From positions 186,001-250,000 of the forward strand of contig BQJE01000002.1 of assembly GCA_021604545.1 (NCBI GenBank): a stretch of 64,000 bases of DNA, given 5' to 3'. The DNA is from Micavibrio sp. (GTDB taxonomy: Bacteria > Pseudomonadota > Alphaproteobacteria > Micavibrionales > Micavibrionaceae). The notes beneath the pieces were generated by a model that searched no databases, was not told the origin of the DNA, and worked only from the letters and a program-made list of their open reading frames with translations. Shown one piece after another: positions 8,803 to 17,471 of this stretch (its first letter is position 1; the number at the start of each line of letters is the position of its first letter). The translations under genes and the position numbers were made by a program.

Positions 8803-9342
8803 ATGACAAAAATACATTTGGAAACAGATCGTCTGGTTTTAAGGGAGTGGCAGGATGAAGATCGCAAGCCTTTTGCACAGATGAATGGTGACCCGATGGT
8901 GATGGAGTATATGCCCCGCCGACTGGACGAAGATGCCAGCGGTAGGCTTGTTGATCGGTTTGAAAAACATTTCGAAAAGCATGGCTACGGACTTTATGCG
9001 GCAGAGGCAAAAGAAACCAATGAATTCATGGGCTTTGTTGGCCTTAATAATGTAGAGCTTGATGTGCCGTTCAAGCCGGCGGTTGAAATTGCCTGGCGCT
9101 TGTCTTACGAGTTTTGGGGGCATGGTTATGCATCGGAAGCCGCGCAGGGTGTCCTCGATCATGCTATGGGTGCGTTGGATATTTCAGAGATCGTTTCTTT
9201 TACCGTCTATGATAATACCCGCTCTATTCATGTGATGGAAAAGATTGGGTTGGTGCATGATGAAAAGGGTAACTTTGAATACCCGCGTCTGCCCAAAGGA
9301 CATCCATTGGCGCAGCATGTACTTTATCGCAGTGCTGCATAG
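8803..9342 (+). CDS. GNAT-family N-acetyltransferase, RimJ/RimL type
   Basis: A 179-residue acetyl-CoA-dependent acetyltransferase. It opens with the subfamily signature TDRLVLREWQDEDRKPFAQ and contains the strand-helix acetyl-CoA region around WGHGYASEAAQGVLDHA. The C-terminal MEKIGLVHDEKGNFEYPRL is also typical. Members modify ribosomal proteins, antibiotics or small molecules; the substrate cannot be told. GGAGATACC precedes ATG 8803. Confidence 0.85.
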   Translation: MTKIHLETDRLVLREWQDEDRKPFAQMNGDPMVMEYMPRRLDEDASGRLVDRFEKHFEKHGYGLYAAEAKETNEFMGFVGLNNVELDVPFKPAVEIAWRLSYEFWGHGYASEAAQGVLDHAMGALDISEIVSFTVYDNTRSIHVMEKIGLVHDEKGNFEYPRLPKGHPLAQHVLYRSAA

Positions 9343-9360
9343 TTTAAGTTAGGCATTGAT

Positions 9361-9723
9361 ATGGGCGAGTCATTTTTTCAGACTTTAAAGTGGTTTATCA
9401 GTACTGCTTTTATTATTGGTGGAATTGCTGCTTTGAGTGCTGCAGAAAGAACGGGAAGCATACCGCCGTTGATGTTGGCGATCTTTAGCTTTGGCGGTGC
9501 CTATATCATGTCCGGTTCATGGCGGGCCTTGCCAGGTAAAGCTATTTTCATTTCATTTGTCTTTGTTGGGCTTTGTGGTGTCGCTGCACGTTATGTTCCC
9601 GGCATTATGCGTGTAGATTTTGGTATCAGGCTGGATATAAATTTCTACTATATATGGCTAGGGTTGGTTTTCTTTATTGGCCTGCCTCTTATGACGGTGC
9701 TGTTTAGAAAAATGCAGGAATAA
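9361..9723 (+). CDS. Small integral membrane protein
   Basis: A 120-residue protein with about four hydrophobic segments (near residues 8-25, 36-50, 58-75 and 94-112), with no charged catalytic motif and no recognised family. It starts 18 bases after the acetyltransferase stop, so the two probably share a transcript that ends at the hairpin at 9722-9754. Confidence 0.6.
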   Translation: MGESFFQTLKWFISTAFIIGGIAALSAAERTGSIPPLMLAIFSFGGAYIMSGSWRALPGKAIFISFVFVGLCGVAARYVPGIMRVDFGIRLDINFYYIWLGLVFFIGLPLMTVLFRKMQE

Positions 9724-9754
9724 AAAAACGGGCTCCGTAATCGGAACCCGTTTC
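9722..9754. terminator. Bidirectional rho-independent terminator
   Basis: AAACGGG (9726-9732) pairs with CCCGTTT (9747-9753), and the inner CCG/CGG also pairs around a TAAT loop. An A-run precedes it on the plus strand, giving a T-run for minus-strand transcripts. It separates the membrane-protein gene from the converging csp gene. Confidence 0.7.
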
Positions 9755-9777
9755 TAATTATTTTATGTTGCCTTAGG

Positions 9778-9990
9778 TTAAGCCGCGTCTTGAAGATTTG
9801 TTGCGCTAGACTTACCCTTTACAGGATCTTCCTGAACTTCGTAGCTGATCTTCTGACCTTCGTTCAGGCCGCTCATGCCTGCTTTTTCAACAGCGCTAAT
9901 ATGTACGAATATATCGGCACCCCCATCTTCGGGCTCAATGAAACCAAATCCTTTTTGGCCGTTAAACCATTTTACTGTACCAGTTGGCAT
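9778..9990 (-). CDS. Cold-shock protein, CspA family (second copy)
   Basis: A 70-residue cold-shock domain, [20 protein letters not shown], with RNP1 (KGFGFI) and RNP2 (IFVHIS). It closely resembles the protein at 6350-6556, including the C-terminal GKSSATNL, so the two are paralogues within 3.5 kb. AAGGAGATAC precedes the start. Minus-strand TTGACG and TTTACT, about 18 bases apart near 10040-10070, could form its promoter. Confidence 0.95.
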   Translation of the reverse strand: MPTGTVKWFNGQKGFGFIEPEDGGADIFVHISAVEKAGMSGLNEGQKISYEVQEDPVKGKSSATNLQDAA

Positions 9991-10254
9991 GTAGTATCTC
10001 CTTTTGCAAAATCTCGGTTATTGAAGTAAGTGGCAGTAAAGACAGAAGCCAGCGGCTTCGTCAATACAATTTACAAAAAGTGGGTAGGAAAAAATAGTCA
10101 AATCTTCAAAAAAAGCCAATGAATTAAGGGCTCTGTTCACAGTTGTGCTATGCAGCGGTTGCATGGATTCTATGTTAGGAAAACCCATGAATGGACGGAG
10201 ATTCGCGCTGAGTGCGGGTTTCGTGATATTATGGAATCGATGGCAGACAATAGA

Positions 10255-10854
10255 ATGAAGCAAAGCTGTTTTGTCGTTCAAAACAGCCTTATATTACAAA
10301 TTATTTTCATGAGTTTAGTGGCGATCACCCTTGTGGGGTGTTCTTCGAGCACAACAACGGCTTTGCTGGCACCGGCCCCTCCAAAATTTGACCCCAATGC
10401 ACCACGTGAGGCGATCACGGAATTGACAGTTGAGCCCGCTATTGGTGCCGGGCAAGGGCTTGGAGCACCGCAAAGGGGCTCTGTTGAGCCTATACCTGAA
10501 GCCGTGGCTGTGGCTTTCGAGCAAGAAGTGCGCCCTAAAAGCTGCCGGATTCAGGATCGTTTTGATCGCAAGGCTTTAGTAGCTTATGAATGGGGTGGTC
10601 GCAGCCGTCTGGGGCTTGATATCGATGGTATAAGCTATGATAGTTATGACGTTGAGCAAGTGAAGCTCGAATACCGCCTGCGTTTTGATACATACAGAAC
10701 CAAAAAAGAGCGTTGCCGTTACAAATCCAATTGGCAGGGCATGGTAGGCACTGGTTATAACGAACTGTTTGTGCGTGAAGATGATACGCTCTGGCAGGAG
10801 ATTGATGTGCTTGAAAATGATGTTGAGGATGGTTGGGACGCAATCTTCCATTGA
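10255..10854 (+). CDS. Hypothetical lipoprotein
   Basis: A 199-residue product. A hydrophobic segment leads into the lipobox LVGC (before SSSTTTA), so lipid attachment at that Cys is likely. A Pro/Ala-rich linker follows, then a region rich in Tyr, Arg and Asp with two Cys (KSCR, ERCR) that could pair. The frame is open back to 10150. ATG 10255 was chosen because it gives a normal-length signal, but no clear ribosome site marks any start. No family recognised. Confidence 0.55.
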   Translation: MKQSCFVVQNSLILQIIFMSLVAITLVGCSSSTTTALLAPAPPKFDPNAPREAITELTVEPAIGAGQGLGAPQRGSVEPIPEAVAVAFEQEVRPKSCRIQDRFDRKALVAYEWGGRSRLGLDIDGISYDSYDVEQVKLEYRLRFDTYRTKKERCRYKSNWQGMVGTGYNELFVREDDTLWQEIDVLENDVEDGWDAIFH

Positions 10855-10886
10855 TGTTGCCAATAACGGTTAACTCGTCTATATTT

Positions 10887-10913
10887 AAGACTGTACGCTC
10901 GTACAGTCTTTTT
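10887..10913 (+). terminator. Rho-independent terminator
   Basis: AAGACTGTAC (10887-10896) pairs exactly with GTACAGTCTT (10901-10910) around a GCTC loop and runs into Ts. It ends the transcript of the lipoprotein gene at 10255. Confidence 0.9.
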
Positions 10914-10953
10914 GCGTTCTGGCCCTCTTTTTTCCTCACATAGGAGACGGATC

Positions 10954-11295
10954 ATGTCTTCGTTTCGATTCAAATCGCAGTTACTGCTTGTTGCCCCTTT
11001 ATTGCTTGTCGCGCCACTGACTGGATGTGATGGCTATGAACGCGTGGCGTATTCAGGTTTTCCTTACAACAATATCCGCACAGCCGGAACCGGTGTTGCC
11101 TATGTGCGCGCCAGCATGTTGCCCGAGCGCGGCCCTGTGATCGAGGCAGTGCAGCCGCAAAACGCGCCAATTGTTGCCCCCCCTGCGCCAGCGCCGGAGC
11201 CTGTAGCCGCACCGCTTGAGGAAACAAAAGATATCCTTGAAAACATCAATGAAGATGCGGCTGATCAGCTGTTTAACGACGCTCAGGATAAATAG
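10954..11295 (+). CDS. Small hypothetical lipoprotein
   Basis: A 113-residue protein starting at ATG 10954 with TAGGAGA upstream. The signal peptide ends in the lipobox LTGC, followed by a Tyr/Gly-rich segment, a Pro/Ala linker (VAPPAPAPEPVAAP) and an acidic tail. The lipobox-plus-Pro/Ala layout resembles that of the lipoprotein upstream, but sequence similarity is not obvious. It lies behind its own terminator-separated promoter region. Confidence 0.6.
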   Translation: MSSFRFKSQLLLVAPLLLVAPLTGCDGYERVAYSGFPYNNIRTAGTGVAYVRASMLPERGPVIEAVQPQNAPIVAPPAPAPEPVAAPLEETKDILENINEDAADQLFNDAQDK

Positions 11296-11298
11296 CTT

Positions 11299-11637
11299 CT
11301 ATTGCCCTTGCGCACACTTGATGCAGGTCGCGACAGACGGGTCGTTTAGTAATCTTGCTTTGGCAATTTCTTCATCGCAAGTCATACAATAACCAAAATT
11401 ATTGCTTTCGATGCGCTTCAACGCGGCATCAATTTTCTGAATTTCGACGCCACGATTGCGCTCTGTCGCTTCAGCCATAGATTGTTGCATCAACGCATCC
11501 TGTCTGGAGAGCCTGCCCATTTTTGTCTGGTCCAACTCTACAGGTTCGCGGTTTTCACGGCTGCTTTTGCTGTGATCTTCCAGCTCAACTTTTCGTTCCA
11601 GGAGCTTGTTTTTATAGCGCTTTAGGTCAGGTTCCAT
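11299..11637 (-). CDS. DksA/TraR-family zinc-finger protein
   Basis: A 112-residue protein with an N-terminal helical coiled coil and a C-terminal four-Cys zinc finger, CMTC and CIKC separated by 17 residues, the DksA/TraR arrangement. Members bind in the secondary channel of RNA polymerase, often with ppGpp. It is shorter than E. coli DksA (151), closer to the short alphaproteobacterial forms, and the coiled-coil tip lacks an obvious DxxDxA motif. It ends three bases from the converging lipoprotein gene. Confidence 0.85.
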   Translation of the reverse strand: MEPDLKRYKNKLLERKVELEDHSKSSRENREPVELDQTKMGRLSRQDALMQQSMAEATERNRGVEIQKIDAALKRIESNNFGYCMTCDEEIAKARLLNDPSVATCIKCAQGQ

Positions 11638-11833
11638 GTCTGTATGGGAGCCCTTTTTCGTTTGGACGTCAACCTAAACCCCACAAATTCCAATCAAAAT
11701 TGAAATAATTCCGAAACGATAGTCATGGACAATCTTTGGTATATTACTTAACATAATAATTATAGGGTTCTTGTTCGTCTTCAGCACGGATACCGAAATA
11801 AAAAAATATTTAGTTCTCAGAAAGGGTGGGATC

Positions 11834-12475
11834 ATGACATTAGAAGTAGAAACAATTGTGGCCGTATCATTGATGATGGCCGTATTCTCCGCGGTGGCAG
11901 CTGTCGGCACCAGCATTGTTCTTGGTGCTGGTTTTGAGCGTCTTCGTGGCGGATTTGAAGTTATCCGCAAACAGACTGGATTTTTCAGCGATGCTATTCA
12001 CAAGTTGGAAGAAAAAGTTGAAATAGTCGACAAACAGGCTGGAAACTTTTCACAAAGTATTCATCAGCTTGAAGCCAAAGTTACCAATGTTGGCGAACAG
12101 GCCAATGCCTTTAGCGACTCCATGGTTAAAATGGAGAGAAAAGTTGAGGTGGTTGATAAAACGACCGGTTTCTTTAGCCAAGCCATTCATAAACTGGAAA
12201 AACAAATCGATACAGCCCAGGCACATGGGGACGTCGTGGCAGAAAAAATAGAACGCCATGCCGATACTGATTTGATTAGTACAGGCAAAGCCGAAGCGTT
12301 GGTATCACACGCGGAGAACCTGCTGGATCAGATGACATCTCTGGCCGGACGGATACAGGAAAAGAGCCTTACGGCACCACAGCCCAGCTCTGAAATGCAC
12401 CTGTCTATCCCGCATAACCTTGCGCACTATGTTCACAACGGTACAGAAGACGGAGAAGAAATCCGCTACAATTAA
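11834..12475 (+). CDS. Membrane-anchored protein with four 21-residue coiled-coil repeats
   Basis: A 213-residue protein from ATG 11834. An N-terminal transmembrane segment (about residues 6-35) is followed by four tandem 21-residue units beginning QTGFFSDAIHKLE, QAGNFSQSIHQLE, QANAFSDSMVKME and TTGFFSQAIHKLE, each ending in a KVEIVDK-like segment. The periodic hydrophobic positions suggest an amphipathic coiled coil outside or along the membrane. A second helical region follows. No family recognised; it resembles methyl-accepting or tether-like helices only in architecture. Confidence 0.65.
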   Translation: MTLEVETIVAVSLMMAVFSAVAAVGTSIVLGAGFERLRGGFEVIRKQTGFFSDAIHKLEEKVEIVDKQAGNFSQSIHQLEAKVTNVGEQANAFSDSMVKMERKVEVVDKTTGFFSQAIHKLEKQIDTAQAHGDVVAEKIERHADTDLISTGKAEALVSHAENLLDQMTSLAGRIQEKSLTAPQPSSEMHLSIPHNLAHYVHNGTEDGEEIRYN

Positions 12476-12505
12476 ACCCTCATAAAAAACACACTCGCTC
12501 AAATT

Positions 12506-12540
12506 AAAAGACGGAAATGAAAATTTCCGTCTTTTTTTTT
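12506..12540. terminator. Strong rho-independent terminator
   Basis: AAGACGGAAA pairs with TTTCCGTCTT and is followed by eight further Ts on the plus strand. An A-rich flank on the other side means it may also stop the converging regulator transcript at 12552. Confidence 0.9.
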
Positions 12541-12551
12541 AGAAAATTTTA

Positions 12552-13190
12552 TTAGGTGTATTTTTGTACTTTGCTGTTCTTAGAGAGTGGTGTGCCCTGA
12601 TCCCACAGGTGTTCAAAACGTACTTTTTCAGTCTGTGCGGCATCCCGGCTGCTAATGACTATGATCATACCGTTATCCCACATCGCAAAAGCAACTTTAG
12701 AACCATATATAAAAGTTGCTTTGATACTCTGAAAAGCACTGTCTGGGATACACCGGCATAACTCAGGTGGTGTTTTTCCATGCGTGGTATCTTTGGGGAG
12801 CACAACTCTTTCGGTAATGTTGTAGGCTTTCATACGCTCATCCTCATCCATATGGAGGCAGCTTTCGTCACCTGTACTGATTGTCATGACCTCGCCACCG
12901 CAGCCTTTTAGGGTCTCAAAAATATCTTCCAGAAGGTTTGTGTGGGATTGGGTTCCTTTGAGAATCTTGGCCTCTTCGGTTCTTTTGTTTAAGCCCTGAT
13001 GACCAAGAAATTCAATATCTGCGCTTTCAAAGGCCATGCGTATGGCTTTCAGAGATTCGGCCTTGATATCTGAATGGCCTTTTTCAAAGTTATTAATAGC
13101 TGTTTTGGACATCCCGCAGGCATCTGCCAGATCCTGCTGGGTCCAGCTCAGCAATCCTCGGGCAGCGCGGCATTGTTCGATTGTGATCAT
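12552..13190 (-). CDS. XRE-family transcriptional regulator with C-terminal sensor-like domain
   Basis: A 212-residue protein. Residues about 5-60 form a Cro/C1-type helix-turn-helix (LSWTQQDLADACGMSKTAIN). Residues 60-212 form a separate domain with several Cys and His residues and no assigned family (a phospholipase-D-like or ligand-binding fold is possible). A 9-base inverted repeat lies 20-49 bases upstream of the start (13210-13239), consistent with autoregulation. Nothing next to it reveals a target pathway. Confidence 0.8.
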   Translation of the reverse strand: MITIEQCRAARGLLSWTQQDLADACGMSKTAINNFEKGHSDIKAESLKAIRMAFESADIEFLGHQGLNKRTEEAKILKGTQSHTNLLEDIFETLKGCGGEVMTISTGDESCLHMDEDERMKAYNITERVVLPKDTTHGKTPPELCRCIPDSAFQSIKATFIYGSKVAFAMWDNGMIIVISSRDAAQTEKVRFEHLWDQGTPLSKNSKVQKYT

Positions 13191-13209
13191 ATTTTGCTCG
13201 TTGTTTCAT

Positions 13210-13239
13210 CTTTTATACTATGCTTAGGCTGTATAAAAG
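13210..13239. promoter_or_regulatory. Inverted repeat, likely operator of the XRE regulator
   Basis: CTTTTATAC (13210-13218) and GTATAAAAG (13231-13239) are exact inverted copies 12 bases apart. They sit between the regulator start at 13190 and the plus-strand gene at 13328, so one site could control both. The arms also contain TATAC, usable as a -10 element in either direction. Confidence 0.5.
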
Positions 13240-13327
13240 TCAAACGCAGTTGAAAAATTGTTGTAATATTATAGAAAACTATTATAAAATAAGAACTGGG
13301 CTGAATTTTATTATGTGTGGGGGATTC

Positions 13328-13543
13328 ATGGAAAAGCTTTTAATCCAGAAGATGGCTTTGGAGCGCTGTAAGAATGATTTGGCACATCTTTGTGCTCTGA
13401 TGCATTTGAGTAATCCGGACAATCTAAATACTACGCGTTTAGGCGGAGAGGCCGTATTACATCTCATAACATCTATGACTGAAGAGCTGGACGTGATTGA
13501 GGGGGGCCTTGATGCGCTAGCGGAAACGTACTCTGGCCAATAG
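13328..13543 (+). CDS. Small hypothetical protein, helical
   Basis: A 71-residue protein from ATG 13328, preceded by GGGGGA. ATG 13313, five codons earlier, is the alternative. It is predicted helical with two Cys in the first 30 residues and an acidic C-terminal half. No family recognised. It shares its upstream region with the divergent XRE gene and may be a target of it. Confidence 0.5.
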   Translation: MEKLLIQKMALERCKNDLAHLCALMHLSNPDNLNTTRLGGEAVLHLITSMTEELDVIEGGLDALAETYSGQ

Positions 13544-13601
13544 GCTTTAATCGCGCTAAACTGCTTCTAGTACAGTTTTTCATCTTTTCGGCGGGGCTCT
13601 T

Positions 13602-14360
13602 TTGTCAATCTGGCTTTTTATTTGGATCGTTGTTTCGGGCGTGCTTATCGGGTTTTCCTGCTGGTCGTTCTATATTTCATATATGCAAAAAAGGAGCTGG
13701 CGCAGTTTTGCCGCAAAGAACAAGCTTCGCTACGGTATAGGAAAAGCATTTGGTGCCCCTGAAATCACAGGATCTTTTGATGGTTATAAGATTGCAGTTC
13801 TTACCAGTGAGCATGCGACACCGGATGCGCGTGGGTCACGTAAATTGACCGCTGTTGAGGTTGCATTAAAAAGCGAAATGTCCTTCCCGGGGGTCGTCGG
13901 TAGCAGCGGTATGGTGCCTCTTGTTCAGAGTCTTAATTTCGGGGGTGAGATTCACCCGGAGCATGAAAATTGGGACGTGTCCTATATAGCGCGTTCGAAA
14001 AATGAGGCTGCGATGGAAGGTTATCTTTCGAAAGAGCGGCTGGATGTTTTAACGTCGCTGATGAAGGTTAAAAATTTCTGGGTTATTTTTATTTTTCAGG
14101 AAGAGGGTACGCTTTTGCGTATCGATACGACGGATCCTTTGCAGGCGCCGGAAAGACTTGAAAAGCTTGTGAAGAAGCTTATTAGTGCGGCGCGTATTCT
14201 TGAGCTGAAAAAAGGGGAAGAAGATCGCCTTTTATCTCTAAAGTCTAAGAAAAAAGTGAAGTCCAGGCAGGAAACTATAGCAATTCCAGAGGGGCCGGAA
14301 GACGAAAAAATAGAGCTGGAGTTGGAAGAAGACGAGGATGATGAAAGCGACAAGTCCTAA
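13602..14360 (+). CDS. Membrane-anchored hypothetical protein with acidic tail
   Basis: A 252-residue product from TTG 13602, with GGGG upstream. It has one N-terminal transmembrane segment (about 3-25), a basic patch (KRSWRSFAAKNKLRYG), a cytoplasmic mixed alpha/beta region, a Lys-rich stretch and a very acidic tail (ELELEEDEDDESDKS). Function unknown. It overlaps the converging glucosidase gene by four bases. Confidence 0.6.
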   Translation: MSIWLFIWIVVSGVLIGFSCWSFYISYMQKRSWRSFAAKNKLRYGIGKAFGAPEITGSFDGYKIAVLTSEHATPDARGSRKLTAVEVALKSEMSFPGVVGSSGMVPLVQSLNFGGEIHPEHENWDVSYIARSKNEAAMEGYLSKERLDVLTSLMKVKNFWVIFIFQEEGTLLRIDTTDPLQAPERLEKLVKKLISAARILELKKGEEDRLLSLKSKKKVKSRQETIAIPEGPEDEKIELELEEDEDDESDKS

Positions 14361-15895
14361 TCGGCACCATCCAGTGAATATTCATATGCGCTGAGCGTTA
14401 TATCTTTTCCATCAAAACTAAATGTTTTTTCTTTGTTTCCAAGATTGAATACGCAGACTGTAGCGCCGCGTTTAAACGCAAGAACATCATTGTCGCCAGT
14501 ATCTATGAAATTAATATCACCCTGAATAAGGTCGGGCTGGCTTTTGCGCCAGCTCAAAAACTTTCGGGTGAAAGATAAGACAGAATTTTCATCCACTTCC
14601 TGATTTGTAACGGATAATTTTTTGTGCTCGTCCGGTATGGGCAACCAAGGTTCGGTATTGGTAAGCCCGGCGTAATTGTCCCTATCCCACGGCATCGGTG
14701 TGCGGCAGCCATCACGTCCCGGCCAATCCGGCCAGTGATGTTTTCCCCACGGGTCCTGAAGTTTTTCAAAGGGAATTTCTGCTTCCAGTAACCCTAGCTC
14801 TTCGCCCTGATACAGGAAGGCTGTGCCGCGCAGGCAGCATAGTAGAGCAATCAGCATTTTGGCGTTGGCATTCCAGCGCGATGGTGCCCGGACAACATCA
14901 TGATTGGAAAAGGCCCAAGACGGCCAGCTATTGCCAGGCTGTTTTAGGAAGGCTTCAACTGGTTGGCGAATAAGATCAGCAGTAAGGGTTTTGCTTATAC
15001 CTGTCATCATATGAGTGTTGTAGGCGGTGTTAAGAAATTGATTGTTAGCGGTATATTCGGCGGCGCGCTCATAAGGGTGATCGTCGCCAACTTCGCCAAG
15101 AGTCATCGTGCCCGGATATGCGTTCATTAATTTGCGCAGACGCCGTAAAAATTCCAGATTTTCCGGGCGGGATTTATCGTAGATATGGGCTTGCGTATTA
15201 TAGGGGTCGTCTTCCTTTTCAAGCTGTGTCGCGGGCCCGAGTTCAGGATCACGCGGCGGGTTGTCCCGTAATTCCTGATCATGAAAGAGAAAATTGATAA
15301 CATCGAGACGAAAACCGTCAACACCGCGCTCCAGCCAGAATTTGCAAATATCCAACACTTCATTTTGAACTTCGGGGTTGTGGTAGTTAAGGTCAGGTTG
15401 TTCTTTTAGAAAATTGTGTAGGTAATATTGCTGGCGTTCTTCGCTCCATTCCCAGGCGCTGCCACCAAAAACCGAGGCCCAGTTATTGGGCGGGCATAGC
15501 TCACCAAACATGTCGGGTTTTGCATCAGCCCAAACATACCAGTCTTTTTTACTTTTATCCTGAAACCATGGGTGTTGGTCCGATGTGTGGGACAGGACAA
15601 GATCGATAATGATTTTAAGATCAAGAGAGTGTGCTTTATTAAGTAACGCATCAAAATCATCCAGCGTGCCGAAAAGAGGGTCGACGTCTCTGTAATCAGA
15701 AACGTCATAGCCAAAATCTTTCATCGGCGATTTAAAGAACGGTGAAATCCAGATGCCGTCAACGCCTAATGAGGCCACGTAATCAAGCTTATCAGTGATA
15801 CCTTTGAGGTCACCTACACCGTCATTGTTAGTGTCCATAAAGGAGCGGGGGTATATCTGGTAAAAGACAGCGCCTTTCCACCACTCCTCAGACAT
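14357..15895 (-). CDS. Alpha-glucosidase, GH13 family
   Basis: A 512-residue glycoside hydrolase of the maltase/oligo-1,6-glucosidase group, cleaving alpha-glucosidic bonds of short oligosaccharides. The catalytic triad is visible: nucleophile Asp198 (GVDGFRLDV), acid/base Glu268 (TLGEVGD) and Asp333 (FSNHDVVR). The start MSEEWWKGAVFYQIYPRSF is typical, so ATG 15895 was chosen; it overlaps the end of the upstream phzF-like gene by eight bases, indicating coupled translation. No signal peptide, so it acts in the cytoplasm. Confidence 0.93.
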   Translation of the reverse strand: MSEEWWKGAVFYQIYPRSFMDTNNDGVGDLKGITDKLDYVASLGVDGIWISPFFKSPMKDFGYDVSDYRDVDPLFGTLDDFDALLNKAHSLDLKIIIDLVLSHTSDQHPWFQDKSKKDWYVWADAKPDMFGELCPPNNWASVFGGSAWEWSEERQQYYLHNFLKEQPDLNYHNPEVQNEVLDICKFWLERGVDGFRLDVINFLFHDQELRDNPPRDPELGPATQLEKEDDPYNTQAHIYDKSRPENLEFLRRLRKLMNAYPGTMTLGEVGDDHPYERAAEYTANNQFLNTAYNTHMMTGISKTLTADLIRQPVEAFLKQPGNSWPSWAFSNHDVVRAPSRWNANAKMLIALLCCLRGTAFLYQGEELGLLEAEIPFEKLQDPWGKHHWPDWPGRDGCRTPMPWDRDNYAGLTNTEPWLPIPDEHKKLSVTNQEVDENSVLSFTRKFLSWRKSQPDLIQGDINFIDTGDNDVLAFKRGATVCVFNLGNKEKTFSFDGKDITLSAYEYSLDGAD

Positions 15896-16682
15896 TGATC
15901 GTGCCTTCCATATAAAGAACGGCCTGGCCGGTAATTTCGACACGCTTGTCTTTGAGTTCACAAATCAGTTCACCGCCACGTGCAGAAACTTGCTTTGCTT
16001 TTAATTTTGTTTTTCCGAGTTTTTCAGCCCAGATAGGGGTAAGTATACAATGCGCTGAGCCGGTGACCGGGTCTTCGGGAACGCCGACACGTGGCCCAAA
16101 GAAGCGCGATATAAAATCGGTTTCACCGGTCCCTTTAGCTGTTACGACGATGGCGCGTACGTCTTCGAGCTGCATAATTTTGTTCAGATCAGGATCAATT
16201 TTTGCGATGATATCCGGGTCGTCATAAACGGCGACCCAGTCGACACCACTATAGAGTTGATCTGGCTGGTGCCCAAGAGCTTCCGTCACAAGGTCAGGGA
16301 TATCAATTTCTCTGTATTCCCATGCCGGGAAATCCATCATCAAGCCGTTATCTTTGCGGTGAACGTAAAGCAGGCCAGAGCGTGTTCTGAATGAAACGGT
16401 ATCTTTTTTAAAACCCAGATGGTTGAAAATAACATAGGCGCTGGCGAGCGTGGCATGACCACAAAGATCAACTTCTACTGTCGGCGTTAGCCAGCGCAAA
16501 TGATAATCGGCTTCGCCTTCATCCGGTACAAAGAAGGCCGTCTCGGACAAATTATTTTCATGTGCAATTTTTTGCAGCGTTTCATCGGGAAGCCAGCTCT
16601 CCAATGGGCAAACGGCGGCTGGATTGCCGCCGAATACCTTATTTGTAAAAGCATCAACCTGATAGATTGAAAGCCGTTTCAC
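15888..16682 (-). CDS. PhzF-family isomerase/epimerase
   Basis: A 264-residue protein with the PhzF layout of two similar halves. It begins with the signature VDAFTNKVFGGNPAAVC, carries the catalytic Glu in NNLSETAFF, and has the second-half motif GVPEDPVTGSAHC. Most members are uncharacterised isomerases, so no substrate is proposed. It sits eight bases after the cyclophilin gene and overlaps the glucosidase start. Confidence 0.9.
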   Translation of the reverse strand: MKRLSIYQVDAFTNKVFGGNPAAVCPLESWLPDETLQKIAHENNLSETAFFVPDEGEADYHLRWLTPTVEVDLCGHATLASAYVIFNHLGFKKDTVSFRTRSGLLYVHRKDNGLMMDFPAWEYREIDIPDLVTEALGHQPDQLYSGVDWVAVYDDPDIIAKIDPDLNKIMQLEDVRAIVVTAKGTGETDFISRFFGPRVGVPEDPVTGSAHCILTPIWAEKLGKTKLKAKQVSARGGELICELKDKRVEITGQAVLYMEGTINV

Positions 16683-16690
16683 GTTTGACC

Positions 16691-17389
16691 TTAATGGTCA
16701 GTCGCGGGCTGTTCAGCTGCTGCAGGTGCCTCTTCAGTAGGGGCAGCCGGGGCTTCCTCACCTGAAGCGGCTGGCTCTGTGCTGGCTGCTGCTGCATCGG
16801 CTGGAGCTGGCTCTGCCGGTGCGCTTGCTGCTTTTGCAGGTGGATTGGCGTCAGCGGCGACCTGCATTTTGACAATTTTATCTGGATTGGCCGGCGGCTC
16901 ACCTTTGGCAATCGTGTCGATATATTCCATGCCGTCAGTAACCGTGCCAAGCACCGTGTACTGGCTTTTTAAGAAGCTGCATCCGGTATCGGTGAAGCAG
17001 ATGAAGAACTGTGAGTTGGCGCTATCAGGGCTGGCGCTGCGTGCCATGCCGATTGTACCGCGCTGGTAGTTTTCATCACTGAACTCTGCCTTTAGGTCAG
17101 GCTCATTAGAGCCGCCTGTACCTGTACCGGTTGGATCGCCGGTTTGGGCCATAAAGCCGTCAATCACGCGGTGAAAAATAACACCGTCATAAAAGCCCTC
17201 GCGGGTGAGTTTTTTAACGCGCTCAACATGGCCAGGGGCCAGGTCAGGGCGCAGACCGATCGTAACCGTGCCGCCGCTTGATACTTCCATCGTAATTGTG
17301 TTTTCAGGATCAGAAGCTTTTGCTTCATCTGCTGTTGCTGCTGTCATGATAAAAATGCTCCCGGCTAGTAAAATAAGATGTTTAAACAT
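16691..17389 (-). CDS. Exported cyclophilin-type peptidyl-prolyl isomerase
   Basis: A 232-residue periplasmic cyclophilin that isomerises X-Pro bonds. The signal peptide MFKHLILLAGSIFIMTAATA is followed by a cyclophilin core with FHRVIDGFMAQTGDPTGTG and NSQFFICF. The C-terminal 50 residues are an Ala/Pro/Glu linker without a domain, possibly a cell-wall or envelope spacer. ATG 17389 was chosen because GAAGAGGT lies six bases upstream; an in-frame ATG sits two codons earlier. Confidence 0.93.
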   Translation of the reverse strand: MFKHLILLAGSIFIMTAATADEAKASDPENTITMEVSSGGTVTIGLRPDLAPGHVERVKKLTREGFYDGVIFHRVIDGFMAQTGDPTGTGTGGSNEPDLKAEFSDENYQRGTIGMARSASPDSANSQFFICFTDTGCSFLKSQYTVLGTVTDGMEYIDTIAKGEPPANPDKIVKMQVAADANPPAKAASAPAEPAPADAAAASTEPAASGEEAPAAPTEEAPAAAEQPATDH

Positions 17390-17471
17390 TGTCATACCTC
17401 TTCGTTGATGTGCTGAATAAGTGCTTATGAGTCGTGCCATAGCAGGACACAGAATGCAAGAAAAGAGAGTC

